Positions 38,341 to 47,179 are shown, counted from the stretch's first letter. The stretch is DNA of 64,000 nucleotides from CAYFUF01 sp964394795 (GCA_964394795.1 CAYMYX010000003.1:9466-73465), one strand, 5' to 3'. The notes: generated by a model not told the origin, from the sequence alone. Made by a program: numbers and translations.

Positions 38341-38358
38341 GTAATCAATAACCTTAGG

Positions 38359-38393
38359 AACGGCTGTAGAATCAAGATTCTACAGTCGTTTTT
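38359..38393 (+). terminator. Terminator of the mgl-gal operon
   Basis: A long stem with CTGTAGAAT / ATTCTACAG at its core and a 3-base loop is followed by TTTTTC. Confidence 0.88.
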
Positions 38394-38408
38394 CATGCAT
38401 AGATTCTT

Positions 38409-38435
38409 TTATCACTCCGTTGACAAGAGTGCTAA
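38409..38435. promoter_or_regulatory. CIRCE operator (HrcA site)
   Basis: TTATCACTC, nine bases, GAGTGCTAA. The right half is a perfect CIRCE half and the left differs by one base from TTAGCACTC, with the exact 9-base spacer. The -35 box lies inside it, so HrcA binding would block the promoter. Confidence 0.85.
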
Positions 38436-38448
38436 AAGGTGGTAAGAT
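38420..38448 (+). promoter_or_regulatory. Sigma-A promoter of the dnaJ-like/clpB operon
   Basis: TTGACA at 38420-38425, 17-bp spacer, TAAGAT at 38443-38448. Confidence 0.88.
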
Positions 38449-38455
38449 AGACATA

Positions 38456-38472
38456 AGTCAAAGATGGTCAAT
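38456..38472 (+). promoter_or_regulatory. CtsR-type operator
   Basis: AGTCAAA-GAT-GGTCAAT matches the CtsR heptad repeat RGTCAAA-NAN-RGTCAAA except for the last base. It lies just after the -10 box. A third heptad-like sequence, GTCAAAGAT, occurs on the other strand at 38475-38483 and makes a perfect 9-9-9 inverted repeat with the first. Confidence 0.75.
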
Positions 38473-38507
38473 ATATCTTTGACGTTTATTGATAAAGGAG
38501 GGTGCAA

Positions 38508-39428
38508 ATGGAATATAAAGATTATTATAAAATACTGGGCGTAGACGAAAAGGCGAGCGCCAGTGAGATTAAGCGTGCGTATCGCAAGTTAGCTAAAGAA
38601 TATCACCCTGACTTGCACCCAGATGATGAAGAATTAACCAATAAATTTAAAGATATTAACGAGGCCTACGAGGTTTTGGGCGACGAGGAAAAACGAAAGA
38701 AATACGATACTTTCGGTTCCAACTATGACTTTACCGGTGGCCAAAACTTTGATCCTAGTGATTTTGGTTTTGGTAGTAACGGAACTTATAGCTATCAAAC
38801 GGGGTCAAGTGGGAATTCGGCTTTCTATGACCTGATCTTCGGATCGGGTTCACCTTTTGGCGATATCTTTGGGGGATCTTCCTATTCTGGCGGTTCGTAC
38901 GGTGGCAATCCCTTTTCCTCAGCCAGACAACCAAGCAGACCTAGATATGATACCAGTTTGGATATCACCTTAACCGAAGCCTATAAGGGCGGCGAGAAGA
39001 CCATGTCCCTGAGCCTAAACGGGGAAAGCCACGAGGTGTTGGTCAAGTGGCCTGAAGGCATCACCGATGGAAAAAAGGTGAAGTTAAAGGCGGACAAGTT
39101 CGGTATAGCCGGTGACCTGTATGTAAAGATCAACATTAAAACTAGGGATAAACTGGAGGGTGCCGACATAGTCCAACAGGTGGATGTCTTGCCTTGGGAA
39201 GCCTATTTTGGTGGCAAGAAAAAGGTAAAGACTGTTGCAGGAACATTTAACATTACGATACCTGAGGGCTTAAAATCGGGTCAGAGAATACGAATGGCCA
39301 ACAAAGGCTTAATCGATAAAAAGCAGAGGGGCCACCTCTACTTAGAAATGATGATTAACAATCCAAAAGAATTAAGTGATGATGAAAAAGAAATCTATGC
39401 ACGTTTGTATGAGTTAGGAGGTAAGTAA
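38508..39428 (+). CDS. DnaJ-family chaperone without zinc finger (CbpA-like)
   Basis: A J-domain co-chaperone of 306 residues for a DnaK-type Hsp70. The J domain (2-66) holds the HPD motif in YHPDLHPDD, a Gly/Phe/Ser-rich linker spans about 75-150, and the two beta-barrel substrate domains follow. The four CxxCxGxG zinc repeats of true DnaJ are absent, as in CbpA. The ATG at 38508 follows aaaggaggg. It stands first in a heat-shock operon with clpB. Confidence 0.9.
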   Translation: MEYKDYYKILGVDEKASASEIKRAYRKLAKEYHPDLHPDDEELTNKFKDINEAYEVLGDEEKRKKYDTFGSNYDFTGGQNFDPSDFGFGSNGTYSYQTGSSGNSAFYDLIFGSGSPFGDIFGGSSYSGGSYGGNPFSSARQPSRPRYDTSLDITLTEAYKGGEKTMSLSLNGESHEVLVKWPEGITDGKKVKLKADKFGIAGDLYVKINIKTRDKLEGADIVQQVDVLPWEAYFGGKKKVKTVAGTFNITIPEGLKSGQRIRMANKGLIDKKQRGHLYLEMMINNPKELSDDEKEIYARLYELGGK

Positions 39429-39429
39429 T

Positions 39430-42033
39430 ATGGAAAATCAAAACTTTACACAAAAAAGTTTAGAAGCAATACAGGATGCCCAGAAGATGGCCATCAAGAA
39501 TGCAAATCCCGAGCTCAACGATTTGCATCTCCACTACGCTTTATTAGTGGATTCTGATGGACTCATCTCCAAGGTATTACAACAAAAGAATATCGACGTG
39601 GCAAGCTATCGCAACCGCGTCAGACAAGCAGTTGAAGATTTACCTAGGCAGCAAGGAGCGAGCCAAGTTTATCCTAATGCAGTCTTCCAGAGAGTCTTAA
39701 TGAAGGCAGAAGATGAGGCAGCGAAAATGGGCGACAGCTATATTTCCGTAGAACACCTCTATCTTGCTTTGCTAGGTGAGAAGAATATCCCATCGGAGAA
39801 GTTCTTCACTGAGTTTGGCATCAGCCGGCAAGGGTTCATGCAAAGTCTGGAGGCTGTTCGAGGTAGCAAGAAAGTGACGACAGACAATCCTGAAGAGACG
39901 GATAATGTCTTGGAGAAGTACGGCCGCGACCTCACCGAGTTGGCCAGATCGGGCAAGATGGACCCCATTATTGGAAGGGAGGACGAGATTCGAAACGTCG
40001 TCCGTATCCTCAGCCGGAGGACCAAGAATAATCCTGTTCTGATCGGTGATCCCGGTGTCGGTAAAACCGCAGTCGTCGAAGGCCTTGCCCAACGAATTGT
40101 AAATGGGGATGTGCCTGATGGATTAAAAAACGTCATCATCTTCTCCTTAGATATGGGTCAACTCATCGCAGGTGCCAAGTATCGCGGAGAATTTGAAGAG
40201 CGACTCAAAGCAGTCCTTAAGGAAGTTGAAGAATCCGACGGAGAAATCATCATGTTCATCGATGAGCTCCACTTAATCGTCGGTGCGGGTAAGACAGATG
40301 GGGCCATGGACGCGTCCAACCTCATGAAACCAGCCTTGTCCCGTGGTCAAATTCGAATGATCGGTGCCACCACACTTAATGAATACCGGGAGTATATCGA
40401 AAAGGACGGCGCTTTGGAGCGTCGTTTCCAGAAGGTTATGGTCCCCGAGCCAAGCGTGGAAGATACCGTGTCCATCCTTCGGGGAATCAAGGAGAAGTAT
40501 GAGCTGCATCATGGCCTTCGTATTTCGGATAATGCTATCATCGCAGCAGCAACCCTTTCCGACCGCTACATTACGGACCGTTTCTTGCCGGATAAAGCCA
40601 TCGACCTAATGGACGAAGCTGCCGCTATGGTTCGTACCGAGTTGGACTCCATGCCTCAAGAGCTGGATGACATGCGTCGCCACATCCTCCAGCTAGAGAT
40701 TGAAAAGGCAGCTTTGGAGAAAGAAACGGTAGCTTCTTCCGTGAGACGGCTGGAAGATATTGAGGAAGAGTTAGCCAATCTCAACGAAGAGTACAATCAA
40801 GGTTTCATCCAGTGGCAAAATAGCAAGGAAGCCTTAGAGAGCCAAACGAAAATTAAGGAAGAAATCGACCAGACCAAGCATGAAATTGAAGAGGCTGAGC
40901 GTAATTACGACTTGGCCAGAGTTTCCGAGTTACGCTATGGTAAGTTGGTCGAACTTAATGTAAGGTTGGAAGAAAGTAACCGCCGCCTCGCTGAAGAGGA
41001 AGATGCCGCTCGAGAGGAAGTTACCGAAGAGCAAGTCGCCGAAGTTGTCTCTAAATGGACCGGCGTCCCCGTATCTCGACTTGTGGAAACGGAAAGGGAG
41101 AAAATTCTCCAGATGCCTGCCATCCTCGGCAAGCGAGTCGTTGGTCAAGACGAGGCTGTCCAAGCCGTGTCCGAAGCTATCATCCGTGCTAGATCCGGCC
41201 TGAAAGACGAAGGCAAACCAATTGGTAGTTTTATCTTCTTAGGTCCCACCGGTGTCGGTAAAACAGAGCTGGCAAAAGCCCTAACGGAGGCCATGTTCGA
41301 CGATGAACGCAATATGATTCGTATCGACATGTCAGAGTACATGGAGAAGTATTCCGTGTCCCGACTGATTGGTGCTGCACCCGGTTACATCGGCTATGAA
41401 GAAGGTGGTCAGTTGACTGAAGCGGTAAGGAGAAAGCCGTACTCCGTCGTCTTATTCGATGAGATCGAGAAAGCCCATCCCGATGTCTTTAATATCCTGC
41501 TTCAAGTCTTGGATGACGGTCGCTTGACCGACAACCAAGGTAGGACTGTGGACTTCAAGAATACGATTATCATCATGACGTCCAATATCGGGTCTCAAGA
41601 TATCCTGGAAGGTATCGACAGCGATGGCGATATCAGCGAGAATGCAAGGAGTGCAGTCACGGCTAAGCTCAACCAAGCCTTCCGTCCCGAGTTCCTCAAC
41701 CGTATCGATGAGATTATCCTCTTTAGCCCATTGAAGAAAGAGCAGATTTACCATATCATAGACCTACAAGTGGCCTACATCCAAAAGCGTTTGGACGACC
41801 GGCAAATCAAGCTCGTCTTAACGGATGAAGCAAAGCAGTTCATCTTGGATCAGTCCTACTCGCCACAGTTTGGTGCCCGTCCCGTTCGTCGTTTCTTACA
41901 GAAGAACTTTGAAACGGAGCTTGGCCGCAAGATTATTGAAGGAAGCGTCAGTGACCACAGCGTTGTGACCGTTTCGTCTAATGATCGTGAATTAACGTTT
42001 GAGGTCGAGGAGATGGCCCAAAACGAAGAGTAA
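39430..42033 (+). CDS. clpB: ATP-dependent disaggregase ClpB
   Basis: A Hsp100 disaggregase of 867 residues that works with DnaK and DnaJ. It has the N domain (about 1-145), the first AAA+ domain with GDPGVGKTA near residue 205, the coiled-coil middle domain (about 405-525) and the second AAA+ domain with GPTGVGKTE near 605. The ClpP-docking IGF loop is absent, as expected. It begins one base after the dnaJ-like stop, behind ttaggagg. Confidence 0.96.
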   Translation: MENQNFTQKSLEAIQDAQKMAIKNANPELNDLHLHYALLVDSDGLISKVLQQKNIDVASYRNRVRQAVEDLPRQQGASQVYPNAVFQRVLMKAEDEAAKMGDSYISVEHLYLALLGEKNIPSEKFFTEFGISRQGFMQSLEAVRGSKKVTTDNPEETDNVLEKYGRDLTELARSGKMDPIIGREDEIRNVVRILSRRTKNNPVLIGDPGVGKTAVVEGLAQRIVNGDVPDGLKNVIIFSLDMGQLIAGAKYRGEFEERLKAVLKEVEESDGEIIMFIDELHLIVGAGKTDGAMDASNLMKPALSRGQIRMIGATTLNEYREYIEKDGALERRFQKVMVPEPSVEDTVSILRGIKEKYELHHGLRISDNAIIAAATLSDRYITDRFLPDKAIDLMDEAAAMVRTELDSMPQELDDMRRHILQLEIEKAALEKETVASSVRRLEDIEEELANLNEEYNQGFIQWQNSKEALESQTKIKEEIDQTKHEIEEAERNYDLARVSELRYGKLVELNVRLEESNRRLAEEEDAAREEVTEEQVAEVVSKWTGVPVSRLVETEREKILQMPAILGKRVVGQDEAVQAVSEAIIRARSGLKDEGKPIGSFIFLGPTGVGKTELAKALTEAMFDDERNMIRIDMSEYMEKYSVSRLIGAAPGYIGYEEGGQLTEAVRRKPYSVVLFDEIEKAHPDVFNILLQVLDDGRLTDNQGRTVDFKNTIIIMTSNIGSQDILEGIDSDGDISENARSAVTAKLNQAFRPEFLNRIDEIILFSPLKKEQIYHIIDLQVAYIQKRLDDRQIKLVLTDEAKQFILDQSYSPQFGARPVRRFLQKNFETELGRKIIEGSVSDHSVVTVSSNDRELTFEVEEMAQNEE

Positions 42034-42047
42034 AGAGGAGGTTCGAA

Positions 42048-42803
42048 GTGAGAGAAGTCGCATTTCAAGTTGACGACAAGTACAGTATCGTGGCTAGCCT
42101 TGCCGTGAAAAACAGGGAAGAGCTGGAAAGTGTTTTGGCCGATTTAGTCGCTCAAGACATCGATATTCTCGAATTTCGAGCGGACATATATTACCAAGAA
42201 GATCAAGAAGATAAATTGGCAGGGGTAAAGGAAGCGCTGACCAGAATTAGGGAAGCGCATCCTTCTTTACCCCTGCTTTTTACGTTTCGCAGCCAGGAAG
42301 AGGGAGGGGATTGTCCCTTATCTTCTAGCGAATATATTTCCCTGAATCGAGAAATTCTAGAAGGGGATCTGGTGGACCTGATCGATATTGAGTATGGCCT
42401 TCTGATGGGGGAGTCCAATAATCTATTAGATCTAGCTGAAACACACAAGATAGGCGTCGTCTTATCCCACCACAATTTTAAGGAGACTCCATCCAGAGAC
42501 GAAATCGTCAAGCGTTATCGGGACATGTTGGCTCTTAATCCTCTTTTAGCAAAGATTGCGTTAATGCCACAAAAGCAAGATGACGTTCTCCGCCTCCTAG
42601 AGGCTTGCCGAATCGTCAAAGAAACGGACGCGGATGCTAACTTGGTCGCTATCAGTATGGGAGACCTTGGTCAAATGACCAGGACCACCGCCTATCTGTT
42701 TGGGTCTTCTTGGACCTATGCTTCGGTGGAACAAGCGGCAGCTCCTGGTCAAATCCATTACAGGGACTTACGGGCCATCCTCAACAGGGTGGATAATCAA
42801 TGA
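42048..42803 (+). CDS. aroD: 3-dehydroquinate dehydratase, type I
   Basis: A shikimate-pathway enzyme that forms 3-dehydroshikimate through a lysine Schiff base. The 251-residue protein shows LEFRADIYY near residue 45, the catalytic His in SHHNFKETP near 141-149 and the Schiff-base Lys in LAKIALMPQ near 172. It starts with GTG behind gaggagg, 14 bp after clpB, with no promoter or terminator between, so it can be read from the heat-shock promoter. Confidence 0.92.
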   Translation: MREVAFQVDDKYSIVASLAVKNREELESVLADLVAQDIDILEFRADIYYQEDQEDKLAGVKEALTRIREAHPSLPLLFTFRSQEEGGDCPLSSSEYISLNREILEGDLVDLIDIEYGLLMGESNNLLDLAETHKIGVVLSHHNFKETPSRDEIVKRYRDMLALNPLLAKIALMPQKQDDVLRLLEACRIVKETDADANLVAISMGDLGQMTRTTAYLFGSSWTYASVEQAAAPGQIHYRDLRAILNRVDNQ

Positions 42804-42828
42804 CGTTTTTTTCATTCTTTGCTAGAAT
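42800..42828 (+). promoter_or_regulatory. Promoter of asnA
   Basis: ATGACG at 42800-42805 and TAGAAT at 42823-42828, 17 bp apart. The -35 overlaps the aroD stop. Confidence 0.6.
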
Positions 42829-42860
42829 AGACTGTAAATCACAAGCACGAAGGAGCTAGC

Positions 42861-43868
42861 ATGAACCACATCCAAGTCCCCAAAGATTACAAACCTACGT
42901 TGAATAGCTACGAGATGCAAAGGGCTATCGACTTCATAAAGACCGTCTTCCAGTCCGAGCTATCTACCGCGTTAGACCTCCAACGAGTATCAGCGCCATT
43001 ATTCGTTACCGAGGGATCCGGTCTCAATGATAACCTGAGCGGAAGTGAAAGACCGGTTGCTTTTGACGTACCGGCGATTGGGGAAGAAGCACAAGTTGTC
43101 CACTCCCTTGCCAAATGGAAACGGCAAGCGCTAGCTCGATATGGCTATGAAGTCTATGAGGGTCTTTTCACGGATATGAATGCAATCCGCCGTGAAGAGG
43201 ATTTGGATAATACCCACTCTATCTACGTCGACCAGTGGGACTGGGAAAGAATCATCAATGAGAGCGACCGCAACCGAGACTACTTGGAGGCAACTGTTCA
43301 AAGCATTGTTGATACCATTTGCAATGTCAACCACTTGCTCAAGGCAAGATTTCCCCAACTGAAAACAGAGCTACGCCGGGAGGTGACCTTCGTTACGGCT
43401 CAGGAATTGGAAGATCAGTACCCCGACCTCGAACCCGAAGAAAGGGAGAGAGAGTTCGCCAAAATCCATAAAACAATTTTCATTGTAGCTATCGGAGACA
43501 AGATGGAATCGGGAGAGCGACACGGAATGAGAGCACCTGACTATGATGACTGGAGCCTGAATGGGGATATTATCTTCTGGAATGAAGTCTTGGAAAAAGA
43601 GTTTGAACTGTCCTCCATGGGCATTCGGGTCAATCCCCACAGTTTGGCAAGGCAACTAAAGCTTGCTGATGCGGAAGACCGTCTCCGCTTTCCTTACCAC
43701 CGAGCACTACTTGAAGGAAAGCTTCCTCAAACGATCGGTGGAGGTATTGGACAATCCAGACTTTGCATGCTGCTGCTGGGAGCTGCCCACATTGGAGAGG
43801 TCCAAGCGAGCATCTGGGATGAGGAAACGGAAAGAGTCTGCCAGGAACATGGAATTCCTCTTCTATAG
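42861..43868 (+). CDS. asnA: Aspartate--ammonia ligase (asparagine synthetase A)
   Basis: AsnA makes asparagine from aspartate, ammonia and ATP, and is related to class II aminoacyl-tRNA synthetases. The 335-residue protein has VSAPLFVTEGSGLNDNLSG near residue 43, the KWKRQALARYG segment near 86, and GGGIGQSRLCMLLLG near the C-terminus, all family signatures. The ATG follows gaaggag. Confidence 0.96.
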   Translation: MNHIQVPKDYKPTLNSYEMQRAIDFIKTVFQSELSTALDLQRVSAPLFVTEGSGLNDNLSGSERPVAFDVPAIGEEAQVVHSLAKWKRQALARYGYEVYEGLFTDMNAIRREEDLDNTHSIYVDQWDWERIINESDRNRDYLEATVQSIVDTICNVNHLLKARFPQLKTELRREVTFVTAQELEDQYPDLEPEEREREFAKIHKTIFIVAIGDKMESGERHGMRAPDYDDWSLNGDIIFWNEVLEKEFELSSMGIRVNPHSLARQLKLADAEDRLRFPYHRALLEGKLPQTIGGGIGQSRLCMLLLGAAHIGEVQASIWDEETERVCQEHGIPLL

Positions 43869-43880
43869 GGATTTTGCTGT

Positions 43881-43909
43881 TTGACTTATTGGTCCCCATT
43901 ACGTATAAT
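43881..43909 (+). promoter_or_regulatory. Strong promoter of tRNA-Ser and SRP RNA
   Basis: TTGACT, 17-bp spacer and a perfect TATAAT, ending 17 bp before the tRNA. There is no terminator between the tRNA and the SRP RNA. Confidence 0.88.
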
Positions 43910-43926
43910 ATTCGGGTAACCTTATT

Positions 43927-44016
43927 GGAGAGTTGTCCGAGTGGCCGAAGGAGCATGATTGGAAATCATGTATACGCGCAAGTGTATCGAGGGTTCAAAT
44001 CCCTCACTCTCCGCCA
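43927..44016 (+). tRNA. tRNA-Ser (anticodon GGA)
   Basis: A 90-base class II tRNA with acceptor stem GGAGAGT / ACTCTCC, an encoded CCA end, anticodon stem CATGA / TCATG with loop TTGGAAA (anticodon GGA), a long variable arm and the T loop TTCAAAT. It reads UCC and UCU. Confidence 0.96.
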
Positions 44017-44286
44017 TGCACTATACGGGGAGTTAGCGGTGCCCTGAACCTGCAATCCGCTATAGCAGGGTAGAATTCCCAGCCTCGACTTAGGGATGGG
44101 GTGGTCCGGTCGAAGTAAGTGGTGTTGAAGGTGGGGTCTTGCACAATGGAGCTCTGTGAACCATGTCAGGTCTGGAAGGAAGCAGCATTAAGCAGATACC
44201 TTCATGTGTTGCGAGGCAGCCCCACCGGAGCTAACTGCTTTGGTGCCGCATCTTGTTCTTTTGGCAAAGCTGGGTGTGCGGTATTA
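44017..44286 (+). ncRNA. ffs: Signal recognition particle RNA, long Bacillus type
   Basis: The conserved Ffh-binding hairpin is seen around 44155-44205 (ATGTCAGGTCTGGAAGGAAG and GCAGCATTAAGCAG). The 5' part, with GGGGAGTTAGCGGTGCCCTG and CCTGCAATCCGCTATAGCAG, and the GAGCTAACTGCTT segment match the Alu domain of Firmicutes scRNA, so this is the long form of about 270 bases. Exact ends are estimated; the closing helix may use the tRNA CCA bases or lie just after them. Confidence 0.95.
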
Positions 44287-44289
44287 TTG

Positions 44290-44313
44290 AGAAGCCTACG
44301 GGCTTCTTTTTTT
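44290..44313 (+). terminator. Terminator after SRP RNA
   Basis: The stem AGAAGCC / GGCTTCT with a 4-base loop is followed by seven T. Confidence 0.9.
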
Positions 44314-44421
44314 GTTTTATATTCCCACCTTTATGGGTAATGATTATTGGTGCATTATACAAGTATTTTAATGGGGAAGCGATTCAAATATCTGGATGGC
44401 TTTCTATGGAAAGGATATATT

Positions 44422-44832
44422 ATGGTTGAAAAAGTAGAATTTACCGGTCAAGTCAGCAAGTTGTTTGAAGAGTTCGATGAGGGAAACTTTGAGAACCTAA
44501 AACACCTGAAAATCATCAAAGAGTATGGTGAGTTTGGGCAATCCGAAAGCGGAGAAAGCCTTGCCTACTTTTTATGGGATGGTGGCGACCGTAAGCTAGC
44601 AGAATATGAAGAGGATGGATCGCTTTTCCTAGTCCAGACTTCCGAGATTCATCGCACGGAAGATGTTGACGAGGAGAGAGACTGGTATCAGGTTGAATCA
44701 AAGGAACAAGCGGAGTGGATTAATAGCCATTTGAATGGCCACCGTTTATCTCTCAACTACCATGGCCCAAAGATTTGGACACAAGAAGGCACGATTCATT
44801 ACAGAGAGAATTTTGGTGCTCACAAAAAGTAA
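44422..44832 (+). CDS. Small acidic protein of unknown function
   Basis: Not recognised. The 136-residue product from the ATG at 44422 (behind gaaagga) is acidic, rich in Glu and Trp, without signal peptide or membrane segment, so it is likely cytosolic. Earlier in-frame ATGs lie in sequence without a ribosome site. It is a single-gene unit between the SRP RNA terminator and its own terminator. Confidence 0.6.
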   Translation: MVEKVEFTGQVSKLFEEFDEGNFENLKHLKIIKEYGEFGQSESGESLAYFLWDGGDRKLAEYEEDGSLFLVQTSEIHRTEDVDEERDWYQVESKEQAEWINSHLNGHRLSLNYHGPKIWTQEGTIHYRENFGAHKK

Positions 44833-44842
44833 GAAAATAGAG

Positions 44843-44876
44843 AGTCTTTGGTTCTTCATTGGACCAAAGGCTTTTT
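44843..44876 (+). terminator. Terminator after the unknown acidic protein
   Basis: A stem of AGTCTTTGGT paired with ACCAAAGGCT (one G-T pair) is followed by TTTTT. Confidence 0.8.
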
Positions 44877-44911
44877 AAAAACGAGGCAAGTTCATAGATA
44901 AGTGAGTTGAT

Positions 44912-45328
44912 ATGAAGAAGATAACAAAAATAATTGCTGTGCTAGCGGTCTATTTTGTCGCTTTAACGGCATGTGAAGCTGGTACCAGTTACCCAATGGA
45001 CTACCCCCAAAGCCAGTGGAAAGCTAAAGATATCGACTTGTCATTTAAAATGGACAGCGAAAAGTACGATAATGCCATTGGAGAAAGCGTCGGTGAACTG
45101 GTGGTTGACGGCGAAACCATTACCATTGAATGTGGCTATGATAAGGGAACCATGGGTGTTTATAAGCTGAGAGAAAACTCGGCAATGGACGGCTTGTCAC
45201 CTAACGACCTCTTGTTTAAAGGGTCGCTAGCAGAAAAGGGCGGAGTCTTTCATTTAACAGTAGATGAATCAACGATCGACTCGATTCGGGTAGACGATGA
45301 AATTGTATTTGAACAAGTGAATCCCTAA
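44912..45328 (+). CDS. Small predicted lipoprotein of unknown function
   Basis: A 138-residue protein with a lipoprotein signal peptide: basic start, hydrophobic core and lipobox LTAC with Cys21. The mature part of about 118 residues is acidic and beta-rich in appearance (SVGELVVDGETITIECGYD). No family is recognised. Ribosome site is weak (gagttgat). It is the last gene before the repeat-rich island. Confidence 0.65.
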   Translation: MKKITKIIAVLAVYFVALTACEAGTSYPMDYPQSQWKAKDIDLSFKMDSEKYDNAIGESVGELVVDGETITIECGYDKGTMGVYKLRENSAMDGLSPNDLLFKGSLAEKGGVFHLTVDESTIDSIRVDDEIVFEQVNP

Positions 45329-45370
45329 GACGAAATCAAAAAAGGGATGTAGCAAAATAGACTCTAAGGT

Positions 45371-45411
45371 GACCCCATAAAATTGGATATTTAATACAAC
45401 TTTATGGGGTC
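45371..45411. repeat. Palindrome resembling two fused IS3-type ends
   Basis: An 11-bp perfect inverted repeat GACCCCATAAA / TTTATGGGGTC with a 19-base centre in which TTG pairs with CAA. The TGACCCCATAAAATTGGA start resembles IS3/IS150-type termini; this is from memory of the family and not tested. Confidence 0.55.
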
Positions 45412-45500
45412 GGTATGTTTTGACTCAGTCCTTTCTTTTTGGAGATGATAACCTTGAGAATTAAGATTTTCTATTTTTGATTGGCTACCACTATGCCTTA

Positions 45501-45760
45501 TATACCAAATCAAATCTTCTTCGTTTTGGAATATAACTTTTCACCCCATTTATATACCAAATCGCATTTTCTCCGCTTTGGTATACAAGTTTTCATTCAT
45601 TTTATATACCAAAGCGCATTCTTCTCGTTTTGGAATACGTTTTAGCCCTCAAATCGTATACCAAACTGCATTTTTCTCATTCTGGTATAATTCTAGCACC
45701 TCAAATCGTATACCAAACTGCATTATCCTTACTCTGGTATAAATAGCCCTTGTAGATATT
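45501..45760. repeat. Five tandem 52-bp repeats, each with an internal dyad
   Basis: Units begin at 45501, 45553, 45605, 45657 and 45709, an exact 52-bp period. Each starts with TATACCAAA and has, 24 bases on, TTTGGTATA or a close variant, so each unit holds a 33-bp imperfect inverted repeat plus 19 bases. The 19-base parts of units 1-4 are related to each other; that of unit 5 is not, marking the end of the array. The units are diverged, so the array is not recent. Confidence 0.85.
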
Positions 45761-45901
45761 CCAATTCGGTACTGACCCTAACAAATACGTAGACCACCCA
45801 TATGAACCCAAAACCACAACAAAAAAGCAGGGTCACCAAGCCCCACTTTCTCTCAAACGTCGCTAATAAATTTTTAACAGTCCCTTCTAGAGGCAGAAAA
45901 G

Positions 45902-45940
45902 GGGCTGTGTCAGAATGACTAAAAAATTCTGACACAGCCC
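45902..45940. repeat. Perfect 15-bp inverted repeat with 9-base loop
   Basis: GGGCTGTGTCAGAAT at 45902-45916 and its exact complement at 45926-45940. The sequence looks like IS terminal repeats placed end to end. It could also form a very stable RNA hairpin. Confidence 0.7.
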
Positions 45941-45995
45941 TCATTTCTTGTCTTGTTGTAACTCACTAGGTTGTTGCTCATCAATTATATCAGCA

Positions 45996-46036
45996 AACAA
46001 AGAGGACCTGGCAATTTGCCAAGTCCTTCTTTGTTT
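45996..46036. terminator. Bidirectional terminator downstream of ychF
   Basis: A long imperfect stem (AACAAAGA ... TCTTTGTT with GAC-TGGCAA / TTGCCA-GTC inside) lies 46 bp after the ychF stop on the minus strand and also ends in TTTT on the plus strand. Confidence 0.65.
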
Positions 46037-46081
46037 TATAGGGTCTATTTTGCAACAACCCCCTTTACATTCATATGATAT

Positions 46082-47179
46082 TTAAACATTGAAGCGGAAA
46101 TGAACCACATCTCCATCTTGCATAATGTACTCTTTACCTTCCAAGCGAACTTTGCCCTTTTCCTTCGCCTTGGCTTCAGATCCAAGTTCTACCAGGTCAT
46201 CGTAGGAGACGACCTCGGCTCGGATAAAGCCACGGGAGATATCCGTGTGAATCTTTCCGGCAGCTTCCACAGCTGGGGTGCCTTTGTTAATCGTCCAAGC
46301 CCGGGTCTCCATCTCACCGGTGGTGAGGAAGGACATCAGTCCAAGGAGGTTGTAGCTTGCGACGATAAGCTTGTCTACACCGGACTTGTCGGTGCCTAGC
46401 ATTTCCAGAAACTCTTGGCGTTCGTCGGCATCTTCCAACTCGGAAATCTCTTGTTCTGCTTGAGCAGATATGACGACCACCTTGGCATCCTCGGTAGATG
46501 CGAAGTCACGGATCTTTTGTACCCAGTCGTTGGAAGCGCCGTCGTCAGCGATATCTTCGGTTGAAACGTTAGTTACATAGATAATGGGTTTTGTTGATAG
46601 AAGTTGGTAAGAACGAAGAAGCTTCTCCTCATCTTCAGTCAGTTTGAGGACACGAGCGGATTTTCCTTCGTTGAGGACTTCAAGGATGCGGTTGAGGAGG
46701 TCAACTTCGGCTCGAACGGCTTTATCTGCTTTCGCTTGCTTCTCCTTCTTTTGCAGCATCTTCTCGATCTGTTCCATATCGGAAAGGATGAGTTCCAGAT
46801 TGATGGTCTCGATGTCACGAAGGGGGTCGACATCGCCATCGACGTGGGTAATGTTGGGGTCTTCGAAGCAGCGGAGGACCTCGACGATAGCCTCACACTC
46901 ACGAATGTTGGTTAAGAACTTATTACCTAACCCTTCACCTTTACTGGCACCTCTGACCAAACCGGCTATGTCATAGAACTCGATAACAGCCGGAATGATT
47001 TTCTTTGATCCGCTGATATCCGAAAGAACTTGTAAACGCTCATCGGGGACTTCTACTAAGCCCACATTAGGCTCGATAGTACAGAAGGGATAGTTAGCCG
47101 CTTCAGCGCCCGCCTTGGTGATGGCATTGAACAAGGTAGATTTTCCGACGTTGGGCAAGCCCACAATTCCTAATTTCAT
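46082..47179 (-). CDS. ychF: Redox-regulated ATPase/GTPase YchF
   Basis: An Obg-family P-loop protein of 365 residues that binds ribosomes; family members prefer ATP. Visible motifs are G1 GLPNVGKST near residue 6, the FCTIEPN switch I segment, [17 protein letters not shown] and the unusual G4 NVS, plus a C-terminal TGS domain ending in [11 protein letters not shown]. It is the only gene on the minus strand in this part of the window. Confidence 0.96.
   Translation of the reverse strand: MKLGIVGLPNVGKSTLFNAITKAGAEAANYPFCTIEPNVGLVEVPDERLQVLSDISGSKKIIPAVIEFYDIAGLVRGASKGEGLGNKFLTNIRECEAIVEVLRCFEDPNITHVDGDVDPLRDIETINLELILSDMEQIEKMLQKKEKQAKADKAVRAEVDLLNRILEVLNEGKSARVLKLTEDEEKLLRSYQLLSTKPIIYVTNVSTEDIADDGASNDWVQKIRDFASTEDAKVVVISAQAEQEISELEDADERQEFLEMLGTDKSGVDKLIVASYNLLGLMSFLTTGEMETRAWTINKGTPAVEAAGKIHTDISRGFIRAEVVSYDDLVELGSEAKAKEKGKVRLEGKEYIMQDGDVVHFRFNV

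Larger units (their letters stand above)
45344..46061. mobile_element. Possible relic or non-autonomous insertion element with terminal inverted repeats
   Basis: The left end (45344-45366, starting GGGATGTAGCAAAATAGAC) and the right end (46039-46061, reverse complement starting GGGTTGTTGCAAAATAGAC) are inverted repeats matching at 20 of 23 bases. They resemble IS termini, but no transposase is present and no target duplication is evident. The 718-bp segment is gene-free and holds several palindromes and a tandem array. It spans nearly all of the 753 bp between the lipoprotein gene and ychF. Confidence 0.5.

Noticed and set aside
45501..45760. CRISPR array
   Set aside because: The spacing is regular, but the 'spacers' are only 19 bases, related to one another, and the 'repeats' are diverged. 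No cas genes are nearby.
45729..45944. Minus-strand open frame of 71 codons beginning MRAVSEFF
   Set aside because: It has no ribosome site, and its start lies in the 15-bp inverted repeat that looks like an IS end. It runs into the last tandem unit; it is more likely a chance frame.
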